Part shown: in pieces, positions 32,643 to 35,377 of the stretch
How positions within the stretch are numbered: position 1 is the stretch's first letter
Layout: each line of letters opens with the position of its first letter
Source: Coriobacteriia bacterium
Lineage (GTDB): Bacteria > Actinomycetota > Coriobacteriia > Anaerosomatales > JAENZW01
Direction: 5' to 3'
Assembly (NCBI GenBank): GCA_029858605.1
Contig: JAOUET010000002.1
Location: forward strand, 1-35,377
DNA length: 35,377 nucleotides
Notes under the pieces: model-generated
What the model was told of the DNA's origin: nothing
What the model saw: the letters and a program-made list of their open reading frames with translations, nothing else
Databases searched by the model: none
Position numbers and translations under genes: made by a program

Positions 32643-33758
32643 GTGGTTCGGACTGACGCCAACAGATTCAACCGGTGGGTGAACCTGCCCCTCCTCGTGA
32701 CTGCGGCATTGCTGGTTGTCTTCGGCAGCGTCGTGGTGCAGTCGGCGACGTCCGCGATGGCCGGCGGCGACGTGTTGTTCAGGCGTCATCTCTTCGGAAT
32801 CGGCCTCGGCCTGGTGATGATGGCGCTTGCATGGGCATTCGACTACACGTCGCTCAAGGCCTACCTAGGCCCGCTGATTATCCTGGACGCGTTTCTGGTC
32901 ATCAGTCCTCGCATTCCGGGACTGGGGGACACGGCCAGAGGCGCAACGTCGTGGTTGGAGATTGCGGGGTTCAGGCTGTTCCAGCCGTCAGAGCCCGCCA
33001 AGCTTGTGACGATCGCGATCATGGCGATCGTGATATCGCAGTACAAGGGGCGTATTGAGGAGAAGAAGGACGTGGCCCGCGTGATGGGCTACCTGATGAT
33101 CCCGCTCGCACTGATTCTCCTGCAGCCGGACCTCGGCACCGGAATGGTGTTCGTGGCGATCGCGATGGGCATGCTCCTCATCGGTGGCCTGAAGCCGCGG
33201 TGGTTCATCGCGTTTGCACTGGCGGGTGTCGTCATCGTCGCCGGGGTCCTGTACTTCAACGTGCTCGAGCAGTACCAGGAAGATCGGCTGGTGGTGTTTG
33301 TCGAACCGAGCCGCGATCCCTGGGGCGCAGGCTACAACTTGGCCCAGTCCAAGATCGCCATCGGATCCGGTGAGATCACGGGAAAGGGTCTCGGTTCGGG
33401 CACGCAGTCGAATCTGAACTTCCTCCCAGAGCGTCACACGGACTTCATCTTCTCGGTACTTGGGGAGGAACTTGGGTTCGTGGGCGCCGTCATGCTGCTC
33501 GGGCTGTATCTAGTTCTGCTGGTCGTCGCACTGGAGATCGCCGCGTCCTCCCGTGACCTCAGTGGCTCGCTGATCGTGGCGGGACTCATCAGCATGTGGA
33601 CCTTCCAGATTCTGGTCAACATGGGCATGACCATTGGCCTGATGCCGATTACCGGCATCCCTCTGCCGTTCATGAGCTTTGGAAGCTCGTCCATGGTCAC
33701 CAACCTGGTGGGAACGGGTATGCTTCTGTCCGTGTGGGCACGGCGGTATGGCGTCTAG
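32643..33758 (+). CDS. rodA: RodA peptidoglycan glycosyltransferase (SEDS family)
   Basis: A 371-residue membrane protein with about ten helices that polymerises lipid II into glycan strands together with PBP2. SEDS signs include FQPSEPAKL (near 115), QPDLGTGMVF (near 160), a QSKIAIGSGEITGKG loop (near 236) and the C-terminal GMTIGLMPITGIPLPFMSFGSSS. The GTG start has GAGGTGAG upstream and lies 3 bases after the mrdA stop. A RodA assignment over FtsW follows from the mre/PBP2 context. Confidence 0.96.
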   Translation: MVRTDANRFNRWVNLPLLVTAALLVVFGSVVVQSATSAMAGGDVLFRRHLFGIGLGLVMMALAWAFDYTSLKAYLGPLIILDAFLVISPRIPGLGDTARGATSWLEIAGFRLFQPSEPAKLVTIAIMAIVISQYKGRIEEKKDVARVMGYLMIPLALILLQPDLGTGMVFVAIAMGMLLIGGLKPRWFIAFALAGVVIVAGVLYFNVLEQYQEDRLVVFVEPSRDPWGAGYNLAQSKIAIGSGEITGKGLGSGTQSNLNFLPERHTDFIFSVLGEELGFVGAVMLLGLYLVLLVVALEIAASSRDLSGSLIVAGLISMWTFQILVNMGMTIGLMPITGIPLPFMSFGSSSMVTNLVGTGMLLSVWARRYGV

Positions 33759-33778
33759 CCTTCGAGGAAGGACTCGTT

Positions 33779-34693
33779 GTGAGACTCCCCTTCGACGTAC
33801 GCGATGTCGTGAAGTCCGGATCGCAGATCAACAAGCTTCGCGAGGAGCCCGTCCGGCTCGCGGTCTTCGTTGAGGCCGATGCACCGGATTCGCTGGTGGA
33901 CGTCGTCCAGGCCAGTTTTCGACCTTATACGGCCAACGCGAGGCTGCAGGTCGAGGTGACCGAGCCGGGTGTGGAGTTCGTCGTCGACTCGGCGGTCGAT
34001 GCTGTCGTGGGCGTCGTCGGCAGTGGCCAGATGGGACTCGCAAGACAGCTCGAAGACCCGCGGGAACGCGCCATCCCGACGGCCGTGATCGCTCTCGGCG
34101 AGGAGTCGTCACCGATAGCCGAGATGCTCAGACATCCGTATCGCGACACGCTTGCACATGCCGATCCCACGGTCTTGGTCGAGGACGAACTCGGGGAATG
34201 GCTGGTCGAGCGCGTGCCCGACAAGCGGCTCGCCCTGGCGCACAACTACGCGTTCATGCGAAGGGCGGTCGCCCTGGAGGCAGTCAAGAACACGGCGTGG
34301 CAAAACGGTGCGATCGGCGTCGTCGCCTTCGTTCCGGGCACGGATATGCCGCTCATGACTGCGAACCAGATCAAGATGCTGTTCCAGATAGCTGCTGCCT
34401 ACGGGGAGCCGCTGGGAATGGAGCGTATGCGGGAACTTGTTGCGATTGTTGGAGGCGGATTCGTGTTTCGGACGATTGCCCGGCAGACCGCCGCGCTCAT
34501 TCCCGGCTTCGGGTGGGCGATAAAGGGCGGCATCGGCGCGAGCGGCACTCTGGCCGTCGGATATGCGGCAGTGAAGTACTTCGAGGGCGGCGCGGACCTG
34601 GGCAGACTGTCCGAGCAGTTCGATCGTATCAAGCACTCTCTCACCGAGCGCTTTGCGAGTGACGCGGAGGAGCGCGCGGCCGGTGACGACTAG
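33779..34693 (+). CDS. DUF697 (COG3597-like) membrane-associated protein
   Basis: A 304-residue protein. The C-terminal half (about 155-280) matches the DUF697 domain found attached to GTPases. It shows AVALEAVKNTAWQNGAIG, then DMPLMTANQIKMLFQIAAAYG, then a Gly-rich hydrophobic region ending in a likely membrane hairpin (FGWAIKGGIGASGTLAVGYAAVKYF). The N-terminal half looks like an alpha/beta domain, but no P-loop GxxxxGK[ST] is seen, so it is not a GTPase by itself. GTG at 33779 follows GAGGAAGGA by 7 bases; longer upstream in-frame sequence overlaps rodA and was rejected. Its place in the rod operon hints at an envelope role, unproven. Confidence 0.75.
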   Translation: MRLPFDVRDVVKSGSQINKLREEPVRLAVFVEADAPDSLVDVVQASFRPYTANARLQVEVTEPGVEFVVDSAVDAVVGVVGSGQMGLARQLEDPRERAIPTAVIALGEESSPIAEMLRHPYRDTLAHADPTVLVEDELGEWLVERVPDKRLALAHNYAFMRRAVALEAVKNTAWQNGAIGVVAFVPGTDMPLMTANQIKMLFQIAAAYGEPLGMERMRELVAIVGGGFVFRTIARQTAALIPGFGWAIKGGIGASGTLAVGYAAVKYFEGGADLGRLSEQFDRIKHSLTERFASDAEERAAGDD

Positions 34694-35377
34694 CGCTTGG
34701 GACGAGGTCGAGCGACTGCTCGCCGGTGTCGAGCGTCCAGCCCGATACATCGATCATGAGTGGGGCGCCCTCACAGACGCCGAGGCGACGTATCGAGTCG
34801 TGCTCGTCTATCCCGACGCGTACGAGATCGGGATGGCCAATCAAGCGTTGAGCATCCTGTACGAACGCGTGAACTCGCATCCGAACTTGGTCGCCGAGCG
34901 TTGCTTCCTACCCTGGAAGGACATGGGGCAGGCCATGCGCGAGCGGGCCGTGCCGCTGTTCGGCCTTGAGTCCGGTGCGCCCTTGCGCGACGCGGATCTC
35001 ATAGGGATCACGCTGCCCTGCGAAACGACGTACACGAACGTACTGGAGGTCCTGGACCTCGCCGGGATTCCGTTGAGGGCTCAGGAGCGCGAAGCGGGGA
35101 TGCCGCTTGTGGTGGGAGGCGGGCCGTGCGTCTACAATCCCGAGCCGATGGCACCGTTCTTCGATGCGCTGCTGATCGGGGAGGGCGAGGACGCGATCCT
35201 GGAAATCGCGGAGGCTCACCGCGCGTCACGCGATGCGGGTGCGGACCGCATGGAGACCCTGTCCTCTTTGGCACGCGTACGAGGCGTGTACGTTCCCGCA
35301 TTCTACGAACCGTCATGCGATTCCACGGGAAGCCTCTTGAGGATGGACGCGCGAGACGGTGTTGAGCCGGTCGTCCG
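34683..35377 (+). CDS. TIGR03960-type B12-binding radical SAM protein (3' truncated)
   Basis: The first 231 codons of a gene that runs off the window. The N-terminal part has the pattern of the TIGR03960 radical SAM family: ARYIDHEWGA near residue 20, then VVLVYPDAYEIGMANQALSILYE, PLRDADLIGITLPCETTYTNVLE, VVGGGPCVYNPEPMAPFFDA and IGEGEDAI. This is the B12-binding-like region; the CxxxCxxC radical SAM motif would lie to the right of the window. The GTG start lies 11 bases inside the DUF697 gene, with GGAGG 12 bases upstream. These genes often follow rodA and precede rng-rplU-rpmA; the role is not known. Confidence 0.85.
   Translation, partial: MTTSAWDEVERLLAGVERPARYIDHEWGALTDAEATYRVVLVYPDAYEIGMANQALSILYERVNSHPNLVAERCFLPWKDMGQAMRERAVPLFGLESGAPLRDADLIGITLPCETTYTNVLEVLDLAGIPLRAQEREAGMPLVVGGGPCVYNPEPMAPFFDALLIGEGEDAILEIAEAHRASRDAGADRMETLSSLARVRGVYVPAFYEPSCDSTGSLLRMDARDGVEPVV

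Noticed and set aside
31416..32789. 457-codon minus-strand open frame opposite mrdA
   Set aside because: Composition is typical of an antisense shadow and the plus strand carries all PBP2 motifs.
1..35377. Search for CRISPR arrays, insertion sequences, prophage and toxin-antitoxin genes
   Set aside because: No regularly spaced repeats, transposase or integrase motifs, or short paired toxin-like genes were seen on either strand.

Overview
This window reads as chromosomal DNA of a high-GC, Gram-positive-type anaerobe. The best guess is Actinomycetota of the class Coriobacteriia or a close relative. This is inferred from the gene content and was not tested against any database. The pointers are dense high-GC coding, a complete clostridial/coriobacterial-order Rnf operon (rnfCDGEAB, then a NusG-domain-II protein and a Gx-type membrane protein), a cytoplasmic-type NiFe hydrogenase, Fe-S oxidoreductases, and a rod-shape operon (mreBCD, PBP2, rodA) running into a TIGR03960-type radical SAM gene. 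I saw no phage, transposase, CRISPR or plasmid genes, and no stretch over about 210 bases without a gene.

Layout. Bases 2-2263 hold the 3' part of a fused FAD-oxidase/Fe-S/CCG-domain oxidoreductase of the GlcD-GlcF or lactate dehydrogenase type, with an unusual Met/Pro-rich tail. Next come a Crp/Fnr regulator with a near-consensus CRP-type palindrome in its own leader and a tiny cytochrome-b5-like protein. These are followed by a leftward rRNA/tRNA uracil methyltransferase and a PilT ATPase carrying an N-terminal pseudo-receiver domain. Bases 6830-10248 hold OsmC, a family 2 glycosyltransferase, a PIG-L deacetylase and a BshC-like protein. The last three look like an unrecognised small-thiol or glycoconjugate pathway. 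A 58-residue ferredoxin (10320-10496) follows. Then come a leftward dagK-plsY lipid pair, tRNA-Arg(CCG), a leftward EF-G-like GTPase, a cyclophilin lipoprotein, a membrane-anchored TPR protein and ndk.

The energy block (17431-27401) holds the four subunits of a group 3b-like (sulfhydrogenase-type) NiFe hydrogenase in the order beta-gamma-delta-alpha. A 96-base gap separates it from rnfCDGEAB. Most junctions in both operons overlap by 1-8 bases or abut, so translation is probably coupled. A plausible flow is H2 to NAD(P)H at the hydrogenase, with Rnf exchanging electrons between ferredoxin and NADH and building an ion gradient. The large hydrogenase subunit ends exactly at the last metal-site histidine, so it should need no maturation protease.

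The envelope block (27415-35377) holds radC, mreB, mreC, mreD, mrdA (PBP2), rodA, a DUF697-type protein and the 5' part of a B12-binding radical SAM gene that runs off the window. Several starts were moved from the longest reading frame to internal ATG, GTG or TTG codons because of Shine-Dalgarno placement or stop/start overlaps. The entries give the reason in each case.
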